Below are positions 17,471-25,990 of a stretch of 64,000 bases of DNA, one piece after another (positions within the stretch are counted from its first letter, which is position 1; each line of letters begins with the position of its first letter). Origin of the DNA: Streptomyces sp. ISL-96 (lineage in GTDB: Bacteria > Actinomycetota > Actinomycetes > Streptomycetales > Streptomycetaceae). The notes under the pieces are model-generated. The model saw only the letters and a program-made list of their open reading frames with translations, had not been told where the DNA came from and did not search any database. The stretch spans positions 18,268-82,267 of the forward strand of contig NZ_JAGGPA010000075.1 in the NCBI RefSeq assembly GCF_018614035.1, read 5' to 3'. A program made the position numbers and the translations under genes.

Positions 17471-18863
17471 GCCGTACCCTGATCCGCTCCCCCAGCGGGA
17501 GGTCCCCGTCGCCGCCCTCCACGCGGCCGACGACCGCCACGTCCTCCAGGTGGACGACGCCGACGGCCCGGTCGCGCTCCTGCACATCGACCACACGCGC
17601 GTTGAACAGCTCGCCCACTCGGTCCTTGAGCAGCGCCGCCTCGACGATGTCGACGCACTCGCGCTCGACGGCGCTCGCCCGCCGCGTCCCCAGCTCCATC
17701 TCCGCCGGGAGGCCGGGCAGCGCCTCCCGTACCCACTGCGGCGGCGGCTCACCCGCGACGGCGGCGACGCACAGCTCGCCCGCGTAACGGTCGACGAGGC
17801 GGCGCAGCGGGGCCGTGGAGTGCGTGTACGGGGCGGCTACCGCCGCGTGGACGGCGGGGACGGGCACCTCGCCGTTCGTGAAGACGGTGTAGCCCGCGCC
17901 GCGCAGCAGCGTCGTGCACTCCTGGAGGAACGCGGCGTGCGCGGCCTTCGTCGGGTCCAGGGAGCGGACGATCTCGGCGTACGACGTGTGATGCGGCCAC
18001 TCGATGCGCAGCGCCTTCGCGGACCGGCGCAGGCGCGCCACCTCGCCGAAGGGGGCTGCGGGCAGGGTGCGCAGGATGCCGGTGCCGGTGGCGGTCATCA
18101 GGTCGGCGGCGGCCATGCCGGTGAGGAGGGAGATCTGGGCGTTCCAGCCGTCGGCGGGCAGCGGGGCGCGGAAGCCGAGGATGTACGAGTCGCCGTGCTC
18201 GACGATCTCCTGCTCCGGTACGTTCAGCGAGATCCCGCCGCGCTCGCGCTCCAGCTTCTCCCGCAGCAGCCCGATGTCGCGGAGCAGCGCCACCGGCTCC
18301 TCTGCGGTGCCCGCGTCGATCTGCTGCTGGACGCCGGAGTAGTCGAGCCTGGCCCGGCTGCGGACGAGCGCGCGGCGGACGTCGACCGCCTCGGTGCGGC
18401 CGTGCGTGTCGAGGTCGATGCGCCACAGGAGGGCGGGGCACGTCTGGTCGGGAAGCAGGCTCGCCGCGCCCTCTGACAGTTGCGGCGGGTGCAGCGGAAC
18501 CTTCCCGTCCGGGAAGTACAGGGTCATCACCCTGCGGTGCGCCTCGGCGTCGATCGCACCGCCCGGTGCGACGAAGGCGGCCACGTCCGCGATCGCGTAG
18601 TGCACGCGATAGCCACCGCCCTCGCGGCGGGCCAGGTGCATGGCCTGGTCGAGGTCGACGGAGCCCGGCGGGTCGATGGTGAACAGGGGGATGCCGGTCG
18701 CGTCGTACGCGGGCAGCCGCGGCGCCTTCGCGGCCTGTTCCGCTTCCGCGAGGACCTCGGCCGGGAACTCGTCCGATACATCGAGCGTGGTCCGCAGCGC
18801 GCGCAGGGCTGCCCGGAGCGGAGCCTCCGGTGCACCGGTCACATGGATATGGCGGCGGGGCAT
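17421..18863 (-). CDS. RNB-domain exoribonuclease (RNase II/R family)
   Basis: The 480-residue product is a compact 3'-5' exoribonuclease. The catalytic aspartate motif is TIDPPGSVDLDQAMHLA near residues 62-78. YAIADVAAFV, YFPDGKVPL and THSTAPLRRLVDRY (about residues 365-378) are further RNB signatures. It lacks the long cold-shock N-terminus of RNase R and has a short S1-like C-terminal part. Relatives form a small actinobacterial group. It degrades RNA processively; its specific targets are unknown. It is monocistronic. Confidence 0.93.
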   Translation of the reverse strand: MPRRHIHVTGAPEAPLRAALRALRTTLDVSDEFPAEVLAEAEQAAKAPRLPAYDATGIPLFTIDPPGSVDLDQAMHLARREGGGYRVHYAIADVAAFVAPGGAIDAEAHRRVMTLYFPDGKVPLHPPQLSEGAASLLPDQTCPALLWRIDLDTHGRTEAVDVRRALVRSRARLDYSGVQQQIDAGTAEEPVALLRDIGLLREKLERERGGISLNVPEQEIVEHGDSYILGFRAPLPADGWNAQISLLTGMAAADLMTATGTGILRTLPAAPFGEVARLRRSAKALRIEWPHHTSYAEIVRSLDPTKAAHAAFLQECTTLLRGAGYTVFTNGEVPVPAVHAAVAAPYTHSTAPLRRLVDRYAGELCVAAVAGEPPPQWVREALPGLPAEMELGTRRASAVERECVDIVEAALLKDRVGELFNARVVDVQERDRAVGVVHLEDVAVVGRVEGGDGDLPLGERIRVRLTQADPGSAKVVFAPA

Positions 18864-18967
18864 GGTCCGAGCGTAGGCCGGGTGGGGCCGGGCGGCACGG
18901 CGGGATCCGCTTACCCTGGCGTTTTGGGTTTTGGTGTGTACGTATCCCGCTCCGAAGGAGTTCCGCT

Positions 18968-19771
18968 GTGCTCGTGCTCTTGCCGCCGTCCGAAGGAAAG
19001 GCCGCCAGCGGGTCCGGCGCGCCCCTGAAGCCGGAGTCCCTCTCCCTGCCGGAGCTGGCCGGGGCGCGGGCCGCGGTGCTGGACGAGCTGGTGGAGCTGT
19101 GCGCCGCCGACGAGGAGAAGGCCCGGGTCGTCCTCGGGCTGAGCGAAGGGCTGCGCGGCGAGATCGCCAAGAACGTCGAGCTGCGGACCGCCGGGGCGCG
19201 GCCGGCCGGGGAGATCTACACGGGCGTGCTGTACGACGCGCTGGGCCTCGCCACCCTGGACGCGGCCGCGCTGGGGCGGGCCCGGCAGTCGCTGCTGGTG
19301 TTCTCCGGGCTCTGGGGCGCGGTGGGAATCGGCGACCGGATCCCGTCGTACCGCTGCTCCATGGGTGTGAAGCTGCCGGGGCTGGGGGCGCTGGGGGCGT
19401 ACTGGCGCGAGCCGATGGCCGCCGCGATGCCGGCGGCCGCCGGTGACGGGCTGGTGCTGGACCTGCGGTCGTCGGCGTACACGGCGGCCTGGAAGCCGAA
19501 GGGGGACGTGGCGGGCCGGACGGCCACGGTGCGGGTGCTGCACTCGCAGATCGACGCGGCGGGGGTCGAGAAGCGGTCCGTGGTCAGCCACTTCAACAAG
19601 GCGACGAAGGGGCGGATCGTACGGGACCTGCTGGTGGCGGGAGCGGCGCCCGCCGACCCGGCGGAGCTGGTGTCGGTGCTGCGGGATCTGGGGTACGTCG
19701 TGGAGGCGTCGGAGCCGGCGAAGGCGGGGAAGGCGTGGGGGCTGGACGTGGTGGTCAGCCAGATCCACTGA
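18968..19771 (+). CDS. yaaA: Peroxide stress protein YaaA (DUF328)
   Basis: The 267-residue product starts LVLLPPSEGKAASGSG, the hallmark of YaaA. It continues with LYTGVLYDAL-like EIYTGVLYDALGLATLD and the basic C-terminal region SVVSHFNKATKGRIVRDLL. In E. coli YaaA lowers free iron and protects DNA during peroxide stress. GTG 18968 is chosen because AAGGAG lies at 18955-18960; upstream in-frame starts have no site. It lies divergent to the RNB gene and upstream of eda. Confidence 0.93.
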   Translation: MLVLLPPSEGKAASGSGAPLKPESLSLPELAGARAAVLDELVELCAADEEKARVVLGLSEGLRGEIAKNVELRTAGARPAGEIYTGVLYDALGLATLDAAALGRARQSLLVFSGLWGAVGIGDRIPSYRCSMGVKLPGLGALGAYWREPMAAAMPAAAGDGLVLDLRSSAYTAAWKPKGDVAGRTATVRVLHSQIDAAGVEKRSVVSHFNKATKGRIVRDLLVAGAAPADPAELVSVLRDLGYVVEASEPAKAGKAWGLDVVVSQIH

Positions 19772-19835
19772 GGTGTCGTTGCATGATGCGCAACGCTCGT
19801 TGCGTGTCATGCCTGGCGGCGGCAGGATGGCGCGC

Positions 19836-20456
19836 ATGACTTCCGTGCTCGACCTCGCGCCCGTCGTCCCCGTCGTTGTCCTGGAGGGCGCCGCCGACGC
19901 CGTGCCGCTCGCGCGGGCGCTCGTCGCGGGCGGATTGCCGGCGATCGAGGTGACGCTGCGGACGCCCGCCGCGCTCGACTCGATCCGCGCCATCGCGGCG
20001 GAGGTGCCGGACGCGGTGGTCGGGGCCGGCACGGTGATTTCCCCGGCGGGCGTCGACGACGCTGTCGCGGCCGGGGCACGGTTCCTGGTGAGCCCCGGAT
20101 GGACGGATGCGCTGCTGGGCGCGATGAAGGCGTCCGGGGTGCCGTTCCTGCCGGGGGTTTCGACGGCTTCGGAGGTCGTGGCGCTGCTGGAGCGGGGCGT
20201 GACGGAGATGAAGTTCTTCCCGGCGGAGGCGGCGGGCGGCACGCCGTACCTGAAGTCCCTGGGCGCCCCACTCCCCCAGGCCCGCTTCTGCCCGACGGGC
20301 GGCATCACGCTTGCCTCTGCGCCGTCGTATCTGGCGCTGGGGAATGTGGGCTGCGTGGGCGGTACGTGGATGCTCCCGGCGGATGCGCTGGCCGCGAAGG
20401 ACTGGGGGCGGGTGGAGGCTCTGGCGCGGGAGGCGGCGGGGCTGCGGGCGGGCTGA
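19836..20456 (+). CDS. eda: Bifunctional KDPG/KHG aldolase
   Basis: A 206-residue class I aldolase of the Entner-Doudoroff route. The catalytic Glu is in AIEVTLRTPAA, the Schiff-base Lys in TEMKFFPAEAAGG, and the phosphate-binding PTGGI loop in FCPTGGITL followed by GCVGGTWM. It splits 2-keto-3-deoxy-6-phosphogluconate or 4-hydroxy-2-oxoglutarate to pyruvate plus glyceraldehyde phosphate or glyoxylate. ATG 19836 and ATG 19827 are both possible starts. A very strong hairpin follows. Confidence 0.92.
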   Translation: MTSVLDLAPVVPVVVLEGAADAVPLARALVAGGLPAIEVTLRTPAALDSIRAIAAEVPDAVVGAGTVISPAGVDDAVAAGARFLVSPGWTDALLGAMKASGVPFLPGVSTASEVVALLERGVTEMKFFPAEAAGGTPYLKSLGAPLPQARFCPTGGITLASAPSYLALGNVGCVGGTWMLPADALAAKDWGRVEALAREAAGLRAG

Positions 20457-20462
20457 AGACCC

Positions 20463-20528
20463 CGGGGGTGGGCAACTGGGGCTCCGCCCCAGTTGCCCAC
20501 CCCCGGTCCTCAAACGCCGGACGGGCTG
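20463..20528 (+). repeat. Streptomyces intergenic repeat: 20-bp hairpin plus CTCAAACGCCGGACGGGCTG tail
   Basis: A perfect 20-bp stem (20463-20482 with 20486-20505) around a 3-base loop is followed by the conserved tail CTCAAACGCCGGACGGGCTG (20509-20528). The same tail occurs at 25900-25952 and inside the EcfA gene at 61162-61269. It probably works as the eda terminator. The next 220 bases hold nothing I can name. Confidence 0.8.
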
Positions 20529-20746
20529 AATTTGCCGGGGCGAGGCAGCAGAGGGTGGGCTGGGTGAGCTCAGCCGAACGACAGCGGGAGGGGGTCGGGA
20601 CCGTAGGGAGCGGTGTTCGGGACGTAAAGCGTGATGTGTGGGCAGGACGCCGGGGAGGCTTTCAGGCGCCCCCGCAGCGCGCCTAAATCGTGCAGTCCCG
20701 AATGCCGTTCCCGTAGGGCCCGGCACCCGGAACCACACCACCAACC

Positions 20747-22018
20747 TCAGCGCAAATGCGACGTGTCGTTCAGCAGGCGCAGCGACGCGTTGCCGTCCGC
20801 GTAGTACGCCACCGCCGACAGCGACGCCGCCGACAGTTCCATGCGGAACAGGGACTCCGGCGGTGCGCCCAGCGCCAGCCGTACCAGCGTCTTGACCGGC
20901 GTCACGTGGCTGACCACCAGGACCGTGCGGCCCGCGTAACGGGCGATCAGCTTGTCCCGCGTCGTCGACACCCGCCGCGCCACCGTCGCGAAGCTCTCGC
21001 CGCCGCCCGTCGGCGCCGCCTTCGGGGACGCCAGCCACGCGTCCAGGTCAGCCGGGTACCGCTCCCGGACCTCGCCGAACGTCAGGCCTTCCCACGCCCC
21101 GAAGTCCGTCTCGCGCAGGCCCTCCTCGATGCGTACGTCCAGCCCGAGCCGCGCCGCCACCACGTCCGCCGTCTCACGGCACCGCCGCAGTGGGGAGCTG
21201 ACGATCTCCTGGACCGTGCCGCGCGCGGCCAGCGAAGTGGCGACCGCCTCGGCCTGGCGGCGGCCTAACGCCGACAGCTCGGGATCCGAACCCCCGCTCC
21301 CGGAGAACCGCTTCTCAGGGGTGAGCGCGGTCTCGCCGTGGCGCAGGAGCACGAAGGTCGCGGGCGCACCGAGGTCGGCGGAGGCGCCCCAGCCCACCGT
21401 GGGGGTGGGGGCGGTGGCAGGCTCGGGCTCCGAGGCGACCGGGAGGGTCAGCGGCTCGGCCACCGCCGCTCCGCCCGCCGCTCCCCCGGCGAGCGCCGCC
21501 CGGGCTTTCGCCGCGCCCGCCGCCGCGTCGCCCACCACACGGGGAGGGACGGAGGCGGAGGCGGAGGCCAGGTCCGCCATGGAAGCCGACGGCTCCCACA
21601 CCTTGCCCTTCTTGCCCGCGTCCATCGCCTCGTTGGCGAGCCGGTCGGCGTGCTTGTTCTTCTCCCGGGGGATCCACTCGTAGGTGACGCGGACGCGCGG
21701 GAAGACCGTCGCGGCCTCGGCCGCCAGCGGCTTCATGTCCGGGTGCTTGATCTTCCAGCGGCCGGACATCTGCTCGACGACGAGCTTGGAGTCCATCCGT
21801 ACGTGGACAGAGGCATCCGGGGCGAGCGCGTGCGCCGCGCGCAGGCCGGCGATCAGGCCCTTGTACTCGGCGACGTTGTTCGTGGCGACGCCGATGTACT
21901 CGGCGGCTTCGGCCAGCGTCTCCCCCGTCTCCGGGTCCAGGACGACCGCGCCGTAGCCGGCGGGTCCCGGGTTGCCCCTGGAGCCGCCGTCGGCCTCGAT
22001 GAGGAGGCTGCGTCCCAT
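20747..22018 (-). CDS. Bifunctional RNase H / acid phosphatase
   Basis: A 423-residue two-domain enzyme. The N-terminal RNase HI-like domain shows IEADGGSRGNPGPAGYGA (residues 5-22), NNVAEYKGLIAGL and HVRMDSKLVVEQ, with the catalytic acidic residues. A Pro/Ala linker follows. The C-terminal histidine phosphatase has LRHGETALTPEKRFSG and VVSHVTPVKTLV. In mycobacteria the homologue combines RNA-DNA hybrid cleavage with alpha-ribazole phosphatase (CobC) activity. ATG 22018 lies 2 bases after the upstream stop, so it forms an operon with the zinc-ribbon and Nif3 genes. Confidence 0.95.
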   Translation of the reverse strand: MGRSLLIEADGGSRGNPGPAGYGAVVLDPETGETLAEAAEYIGVATNNVAEYKGLIAGLRAAHALAPDASVHVRMDSKLVVEQMSGRWKIKHPDMKPLAAEAATVFPRVRVTYEWIPREKNKHADRLANEAMDAGKKGKVWEPSASMADLASASASVPPRVVGDAAAGAAKARAALAGGAAGGAAVAEPLTLPVASEPEPATAPTPTVGWGASADLGAPATFVLLRHGETALTPEKRFSGSGGSDPELSALGRRQAEAVATSLAARGTVQEIVSSPLRRCRETADVVAARLGLDVRIEEGLRETDFGAWEGLTFGEVRERYPADLDAWLASPKAAPTGGGESFATVARRVSTTRDKLIARYAGRTVLVVSHVTPVKTLVRLALGAPPESLFRMELSAASLSAVAYYADGNASLRLLNDTSHLR

Positions 22019-22020
22019 GG

Positions 22021-22764
22021 CTACAGGCCGGACTCGGACGTACGGACAAGGATGCGGCGGCAGTTCTCGCACCGCAGCACCGTGTCGGGGGCGGCGGCCC
22101 GCACCTCGTTGACCTCGGTGATGTTGAGCTCCAGCTGGCAGCCCTCGCAGCGGCGCTGGAAGAGGCGGGCCGCGCCGACGCCACCGGACTGGACGCGGAT
22201 CTTCTCGTACAGCTTGAGGAGGTCGGCGGGGATGGTGGCGGAGGCGACCTCGCGCTGCTTGGTGGCCGTGGCGATCTCGCCGTCGATCTGCTGGGTCGCG
22301 GCGTCGCGGCGCGCGGTCGCGTCGTCGAGCTTGGCCTGGACGGACGAGACGCGCTCGGTCAGCTCGGCGACGCGCTCCTGGACGGACTCGCGGCGCTCCA
22401 TGACTTCGAGGACGACGTCCTCCAGGTCACCCTGGCGCTTGGCGAGCGAGACGATCTCGCGCTGGAGGTTCTCCAGGTCCTTCGGGGAGGAAACGGCGCC
22501 GGAGTCGAGGCGCTGCTGGTCGCGCGTGGCGCGCTGGCGGACCTGGTCGACGTCCTGCTCGGCCTTGGTCTGCTCGCGGGCGGTGTCGCTCTCCTCGGTC
22601 TGCGCGGCGACCAGCAGGTCGCGCAGCTGCGCCAGGTCCTTGGTGAGCGTTTCGATCTCGGCGTGCTCCGGGAGGGAGTTGCGCCGGTGGGCGAGCTGGG
22701 ACAGGCGGAGGTCGAGGGCCTGGACGTCAAGGAGACGGATCTGGTCGGCGGGCGCGGCGTTCAG
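22021..22764 (-). CDS. Coiled-coil protein with C4 zinc ribbon
   Basis: A cytosolic 247-residue protein. A long coiled coil (about residues 10-170) precedes a C-terminal zinc ribbon with CEGCQLEL and CENCRRIL (about residues 199-233), as in CdsZ/CT398-type proteins. The natural start of the family, at the N-A-A-P-A-D-Q-I-R segment, coincides here with CTG at 22764, 7-8 bases after GGAG. It overlaps the Nif3 stop (CTGA). No in-frame ATG, GTG or TTG lies nearby. Relatives act as scaffolds or RNA-metabolism factors; the role is inferred from the operon. Confidence 0.88.
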   Translation of the reverse strand: MNAAPADQIRLLDVQALDLRLSQLAHRRNSLPEHAEIETLTKDLAQLRDLLVAAQTEESDTAREQTKAEQDVDQVRQRATRDQQRLDSGAVSSPKDLENLQREIVSLAKRQGDLEDVVLEVMERRESVQERVAELTERVSSVQAKLDDATARRDAATQQIDGEIATATKQREVASATIPADLLKLYEKIRVQSGGVGAARLFQRRCEGCQLELNITEVNEVRAAAPDTVLRCENCRRILVRTSESGL

Positions 22765-23597
22765 TTGGGGGCTCCAGAAGAGTGGTGGGTGGTCCAGGGG
22801 TCGGTGACCGTCTTCGAGACGTGGACGCGCAGGTCCCATCCGTGACGGTCGGAAATCTCGTCGAGCTGTGCGGCGGCCTGCTCGCACCAGGGCCATTCGG
22901 TGGCCCAGTGCGCGGCGTCGATCAGCGCGAGGGGAGTGTGTTCGCGGGCCTCGGAGGCCGGGTGGTGGCGCAGGTCGGCCGTAACGAAGGCGTCGACTCC
23001 TGCTGCCCGTACGTCGGCGAAGAGGCTGTCGCCGGAGCCACCGCTGACGGCGACCCGGGTGATGAGCGCGTCGGGGTCGCCGGCGACGCGGATGCCCTGC
23101 GCGGTGGCGGGCAGCCGGGCGGCGACGCGGGCGGCGAAGTGGCCGAGGGTGGCCGGGGGGTCGAGCTCGCAGACGCGGCCGAGGCCGCGGCGGCCGGAGG
23201 GGTCGGTGGGGTCGGGGACGAGGGGCCCGGTGACCCGCAGGTCCAGCGCTCCGGCGAGGGCGTCGGAGACGCCGGGGTCGGCGCTGTCGGCGTTGGTGTG
23301 GGCGACGTGCAGCGCGATGTCGTTCTTGATCAGGGTGTGCACGGCGCGGCCCTTGAAGGTGGTCGCCGCGACCGTCGTCGTACCGCGCAGGTAGAGCGGG
23401 TGGTGGGTGACGATGAGGTTCGCGCCGAGCTTCACGGCTTCGTCGACCGTCTCCTGGACGGGGTCGACGGCGAACAGGACCCGGGTCACTTCTGCGTCGG
23501 GTTCGCCGCAGACCGTACCGACCGCGTCCCAGCTTTCGGCCCGCTCGGGGGGCCAGAGGGCGTCGAGTGCGGCGATGACTTCAGACAGACGGGGCAC
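22761..23597 (-). CDS. Nif3-like dinuclear metal-centre hexameric protein
   Basis: The 278-residue product belongs to the NIF3/YbgI family (GTP cyclohydrolase I type 2-like). Signatures include AESWDAVGTVCGEPD, NLIVTHHPLYLRG (metal-ligand histidines), AHTNADSADPGVSDALA and ALIDAAHWATEWP. It forms toroidal hexamers with a two-metal site; the physiological substrate is unknown. It is first of a three-gene operon with the zinc-ribbon and RNase H/phosphatase genes. Confidence 0.94.
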   Translation of the reverse strand: MPRLSEVIAALDALWPPERAESWDAVGTVCGEPDAEVTRVLFAVDPVQETVDEAVKLGANLIVTHHPLYLRGTTTVAATTFKGRAVHTLIKNDIALHVAHTNADSADPGVSDALAGALDLRVTGPLVPDPTDPSGRRGLGRVCELDPPATLGHFAARVAARLPATAQGIRVAGDPDALITRVAVSGGSGDSLFADVRAAGVDAFVTADLRHHPASEAREHTPLALIDAAHWATEWPWCEQAAAQLDEISDRHGWDLRVHVSKTVTDPWTTHHSSGAPN

Positions 23598-23665
23598 GCA
23601 GACAGGTTACCTGCGCTGCGTGCCCCGCCGGCCATGGCGTACGCGGCCTGCTTCCACCAGGACCG

Positions 23666-24223
23666 CTAGCCGGTCAAAGCGTCCTTCGGCTGCCCCTTCT
23701 TCACGGCGCCGAGCTTCTTCCAGAGGGCGTTGTCCTCGGCCTTGTCCCGGCTGATGGCCTTGGGGTCGCCGTAGACGCCGGTGAAGATCCAGTCGCCGTC
23801 GGCCTCGTCGATCTTCTCGGGGCTGATCTCGGCGGCGAGGTCGTTGATCCGCTGGTTCGCCGGTCGCGGCAGGCCGGCGTCTTCAAGGATGGTGCCGATG
23901 AAGGAGGCCTTCGCGTACAGGCGGATCTTGCCGGGGAGGTAGCGGACCATCGAGACGGTGGGCTTCTTGCCGCTTTCGCCGACGTCCGTGCCGAGCTGCT
24001 TCGCCTTCTTCTCGTACACGGCGAGCCTGGTCTTCGCGTCGGCGCTCTTGTCGAGGGCGGCGGCGTCGAGGACGACGACGCGCTGGGGCGCGGCCTTCTT
24101 GTCGCCGCTGCCAGTTTTCTCCTGGCTCTTGGTGCCGGCGTCGCCGCCCGCGCAGGCGGCGAGGGCAAGGGCCGCGGCCACGGCGAGGGAGACTGCGGCG
24201 GCACCGCGGCGTCGTACGGACAT
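23666..24223 (-). CDS. Internally deleted siderophore-binding lipoprotein (FecB/FhuD-like)
   Basis: The N-terminus is an intact lipoprotein signal (LALAAC, about residue 24) and the opening strand QRVVVLDAAALD of an iron-siderophore binding protein. It then jumps to the late part: TRLAVYEKKAKQLG, VRYLPGKIRLYAKASFIGTI, LAAEISPEKIDEADGDWIF and YGDPKA. About 100 residues of the middle, including most of lobe 1, and the C-terminal residues are missing compared with normal members of about 330 residues. The frame is open (185 aa) and has AGGAG 6 bases before ATG 24223. Probably non-functional for transport. Confidence 0.75.
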   Translation of the reverse strand: MSVRRRGAAAVSLAVAAALALAACAGGDAGTKSQEKTGSGDKKAAPQRVVVLDAAALDKSADAKTRLAVYEKKAKQLGTDVGESGKKPTVSMVRYLPGKIRLYAKASFIGTILEDAGLPRPANQRINDLAAEISPEKIDEADGDWIFTGVYGDPKAISRDKAEDNALWKKLGAVKKGQPKDALTG

Positions 24224-24409
24224 CAAGAGCTCCTGAGGGGCGGGTTAGGTCCGCCCTGCTTTATCGCCACGGGTGTACCGCCCAGCACACCCGCCCCCGT
24301 CATCTCAGCCGAATCAGGCGATGGCCACCCTTATGTGTGAAGTGCGCGGTCTCGTGTTGTTCGGCAGGAAGTGCGAAAACTAGCTTCGGTCGCCGGAGGT
24401 GATGGCCTG

Positions 24410-25576
24410 ATGACGGCCTGTGCCATCGAGACCGCGGCCGACGGCGACGCGGTGCGCGAGGCGGCGTTCACGATCGCCGCTGACGGTTCCTACGCGGCGC
24501 GGCTCGCGGGTGAGGGAGACGCCCGGTTCCCCGAGCGGTGGACGCTCGACGGACCCGAGCCCTACGCCGTGCCACTGCCGGCCGACCAGCCCGAGGAGCC
24601 GGACACCGGACTGCTGCCGATGACGGACGGCCGGGTGCTGATCCACCGGCGGGAGGGAGGCGCCTCGCACGCCTTCGGCAGCGGCGGGGGCCGGCACTGC
24701 TTCTCGCTGCTGTATCCGACGGGGCCGCGGACCGGGGAGCTGCCGGTGGGCGCGGTCGAGTGCGAGCGGCTGGAGCTGCTGCCGCCGGCCCCGGACGGCT
24801 CACGTGCGTACGCCCTGTCCGTGGGCGCACTGTCCACCACCGTATGGCAGGTGGCGGGTGGCGCCTTCGGGCCGGAGTACGTCGCCGAGGTCGCGGGGCG
24901 CTGCTCGGGCGGCGTATGGCTCGACCGTACGGGACGGATGCTCGCCCTGGACCGGGAGACCGACGGGGTGACGAAAGCGGTGGCGGTCGACCTGGAGCGG
25001 GGCGGGGAGGTGACGCCGCTGCTGCAGATCGCGGAGGGCAGCAACGACCGGCTGCTGCTCGCGGATCCGGACAGCGGGCTGTTGCTGATCCGGTCGGACG
25101 CGCCGGGGCGCGACCGGCTGGGGTGGGGTGTGCTGGGGAGCATGCTGCCGGTGCGCTTCCCGGAGTGCCTGGCTCCGGCCGACTGCGCGGTGACGCCGTT
25201 CGCGGTGCAGCCGGGGCAGGTACTGACGCCGGAGAGCTGCGCGGTGGCGCTGCGGGTGGACGGGGTGGCGGGGAGGAGCTGGGTCGGGGTGTGGCGGCCC
25301 GCCGGGCGGAGGCTGCATCACCTCGCGGCGCCGGAGGGATGGTTGGCGGGGGCGGGGCTCTGGACGCGGGACGCGGTGCTGCGACTGCCGTACGTGACGG
25401 GGGCGGTGCCGTGCGGGGTGGCACGTGTCGGCGCCCCGGAAGACGCGGTGATCACTGAACCCCCACAAGTCGAACCCGCAGGTGGGGAACCATTCCGGGT
25501 TCCGGACACTCCTGTGGTGTGCAAGCCCGTACCGCTCCAGCAGGCGCCTCTCACGGGGCGCGGGGCACGTGATTGA
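24410..25576 (+). CDS. Hypothetical protein with propeller-like repeats
   Basis: The 388-residue product has no signal peptide. Repeated short strand pairs (CFSLLYPTGPRTGELPVGAV, SRAYALSVGALSTTVWQV, CSGGVWLDRTGRMLALDRET, NDRLLLADPDSGLLLIRSD) suggest a beta-propeller. I know no function. ATG 24410 has GGAGG 10 bases upstream; GTG 24371 in the same frame would add 13 residues. It may be co-transcribed with a 51-residue ORF downstream. Confidence 0.75.
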   Translation: MTACAIETAADGDAVREAAFTIAADGSYAARLAGEGDARFPERWTLDGPEPYAVPLPADQPEEPDTGLLPMTDGRVLIHRREGGASHAFGSGGGRHCFSLLYPTGPRTGELPVGAVECERLELLPPAPDGSRAYALSVGALSTTVWQVAGGAFGPEYVAEVAGRCSGGVWLDRTGRMLALDRETDGVTKAVAVDLERGGEVTPLLQIAEGSNDRLLLADPDSGLLLIRSDAPGRDRLGWGVLGSMLPVRFPECLAPADCAVTPFAVQPGQVLTPESCAVALRVDGVAGRSWVGVWRPAGRRLHHLAAPEGWLAGAGLWTRDAVLRLPYVTGAVPCGVARVGAPEDAVITEPPQVEPAGGEPFRVPDTPVVCKPVPLQQAPLTGRGARD

Positions 25577-25683
25577 CTCGGTCCCGGGCTACGCGGTCGT
25601 TGCGGCTGAACGCCGACGGTGACGGCGGAAGCGGGCCTTGCACCACTGAAAGTGATCGCAGCGATTCCAGGGGATTTCCCAAC

Positions 25684-25839
25684 ATGTCTGAAACCCGAAC
25701 CGACACGACCCACACGCGGCCGCAGCCTTCGGCCGCCGAACGGGACGACGCCGGCCACCGCTCCGGCAGGCACCGCGGGGGTGCGGCCGCGACGGAGGAT
25801 TCCAACACTCCGGCGCACGGGCGCCACCGCCGGTCGTAG
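25684..25839 (+). CDS. Small basic hydrophilic protein (51 aa)
   Basis: ATG 25684 with AGGGGA upstream opens a frame for a polar peptide rich in Thr, Arg and His, ending GRHRGGAAATEDSNTPAHGRHRRS. The His/Arg-rich repeat GRHRR is seen in small conserved Streptomyces proteins, but I cannot assign a function. It lies 108 bases after the preceding gene. Confidence 0.45.
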   Translation: MSETRTDTTHTRPQPSAAERDDAGHRSGRHRGGAAATEDSNTPAHGRHRRS

Positions 25840-25865
25840 GGGCCTACCCGTAACTGGGGTGCTCG

Positions 25866-25960
25866 TAACTGGGGCGCTGCCCCGCAGACCCCGCTCCTTC
25901 AAACGCCGGAGAGGCTGGATGGTGCGGCCGAATCCAGCCCGTCCGGCGTTTGAGGGCGGG
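25866..25960. repeat. Inverted pair of the CTCAAACGCCGGACGGGCTG repeat
   Basis: CAAACGCCGGAGAGGCTGGA at 25900-25919 faces its complement at 25932-25952 across an 11-base loop. A smaller GGGGC/GCCCC hairpin precedes it. It lies between convergent transcription units (25839 and 25991) and probably terminates both. Confidence 0.75.
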
Positions 25961-25990
25961 CAGGGGAACAGCGCCGCAGGCAACCCCGCG

